From Planctomycetota bacterium (GTDB taxonomy: Bacteria; Planctomycetota; UBA1135), in the NCBI GenBank assembly GCA_021776925.1, contig JAJFFB010000127.1, positions 48,681 to 112,680 on the forward strand: DNA of 64,000 nucleotides, in the 5' to 3' direction. The translations under genes and the position numbers were made by a program. A model generated the notes under the pieces. The model saw nothing but the letters and a program-made list of their open reading frames with translations. It was not told the origin of the DNA and did not search any database. The stretch's first letter is position 1, and every line of letters begins with the position of its first letter. Below are positions 63,557 to 64,000 of the stretch, piece by piece.

Positions 63557-64000
63557 TTACCAGGGTGCCACCACCGCCCGACCGGGAGCGGCGAGGTACT
63601 TCTCGATCCGGCGGCGGGTTGCCGGTGAGGTTCGTTCCGGCAAGGCCTCCATCGAAAAACTCGCGACTTGCTCGATCTCGCAGTCGCGCGTGGGCTCTCG
63701 CTGGAATTGTCGGCTGGCAAAGATCGTGATGTGATCCGATTTTCCTTCGTGGCAACTGTGATAGAGGCCGTGCAATTGCAATTCCTGCACGCTCGCCCCC
63801 ACTTCTTCCATGGCCTCACGGCGGGCCGCCTGCTCGAAACTTCCGCCGCGCTTGACAGCCCGTGGACAAAGTCATTCCGCGCCTCGCCGGCGCTTTCGCC
63901 TACCTGCGGCGTCAGCAGAACCCGCCCCTATCCACGGATAGGGGCCGAACCCGCTTCCTTGCCGGAAGACGAAACCACTCGCCAAGCCACGAAAGCACTT
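63557..64000 (-). pseudogene. Nudix hydrolase, apparently frameshifted and truncated by the window edge
   Basis: Intact Nudix C-half: CPRAVKRGGSFEQAARREAMEEVGASVQELQLHGLYHSCHEGKSDHITIFASRQFQ...; N-terminal pieces RVLLTPQVGESAGEARNDF and RVRPLSVDRG lie in other frames with intervening stops. Confidence 0.6.
63924..63945. repeat. perfect 10-bp inverted repeat GCCCCTATCC-AC-GGATAGGGGC
   Basis: Direct reading; palindrome inside the broken Nudix region. Confidence 0.6.

Noticed and set aside
63553-63566. ACCCT-TACC-AGGGT hairpin as a terminator for the TIR/SLOG/RyR operon
   Set aside because: Only a 5-bp stem with no U-tract, and it overlaps the Nudix stop codon.
1-64000. Prophage, transposon or integrase-bounded island
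   Set aside because: No integrase, transposase or phage structural gene recognised; the accessory operon at 54.6 kb has no visible mobility gene within the window.

Overview
High-GC (about 64-66%) bacterial chromosomal window. The gene repertoire resembles Planctomycetota or a related phylum (inference only). About 55 protein-coding genes are dense on both strands; I saw no rRNA, tRNA or CRISPR array. Housekeeping genes include purB, nadC, ruvC, ispD-ispF, an MsbA-like ABC exporter, hpt, truD, rluA-like, cysE-like, MTAP and ECF sigma/anti-sigma genes. Three accessory regions stand out. (1) ~21.6-30.4 kb is an arsenic/arsenosugar locus (ArsC-like, two arsenosugar-type glycosyltransferases, FAD oxidoreductase, VTT/TVP38, ArsS radical SAM, ArsM, DUF547). 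It contains two divergent genes interrupted by in-frame TGA at CxxC redox motifs: DUF3179 (SW-U-PLC) and an AhpD/CMD-like peroxidase (CHY-U). Each TGA is followed by a perfect hairpin with a CGUGU loop, a good match to a bacterial SECIS. The ORF track splits both genes. (2) ~54.6-63.6 kb is a compact four-gene operon: TIR-STAND/NACHT-TPR, a stand-alone TIR protein, a SLOG-like plus 4-TM (SLATT-like) protein, and an AAA+ ATPase with a C-terminal RyR-like domain. It looks like a nucleotide-signal-centred immune/conflict system and is the best candidate for an undescribed system here. (3) ~44-48 kb is a 15-16 heme cytochrome next to an NHL beta-propeller and possible metal-regulated genes. Other oddities: a secreted Cys-rich VSKQ-repeat protein, an RG-rich tail on TruD, a DnaQ-like exonuclease with a WYL-like C-terminus, and poly-C tracts (C7-C9) found only on the + strand.
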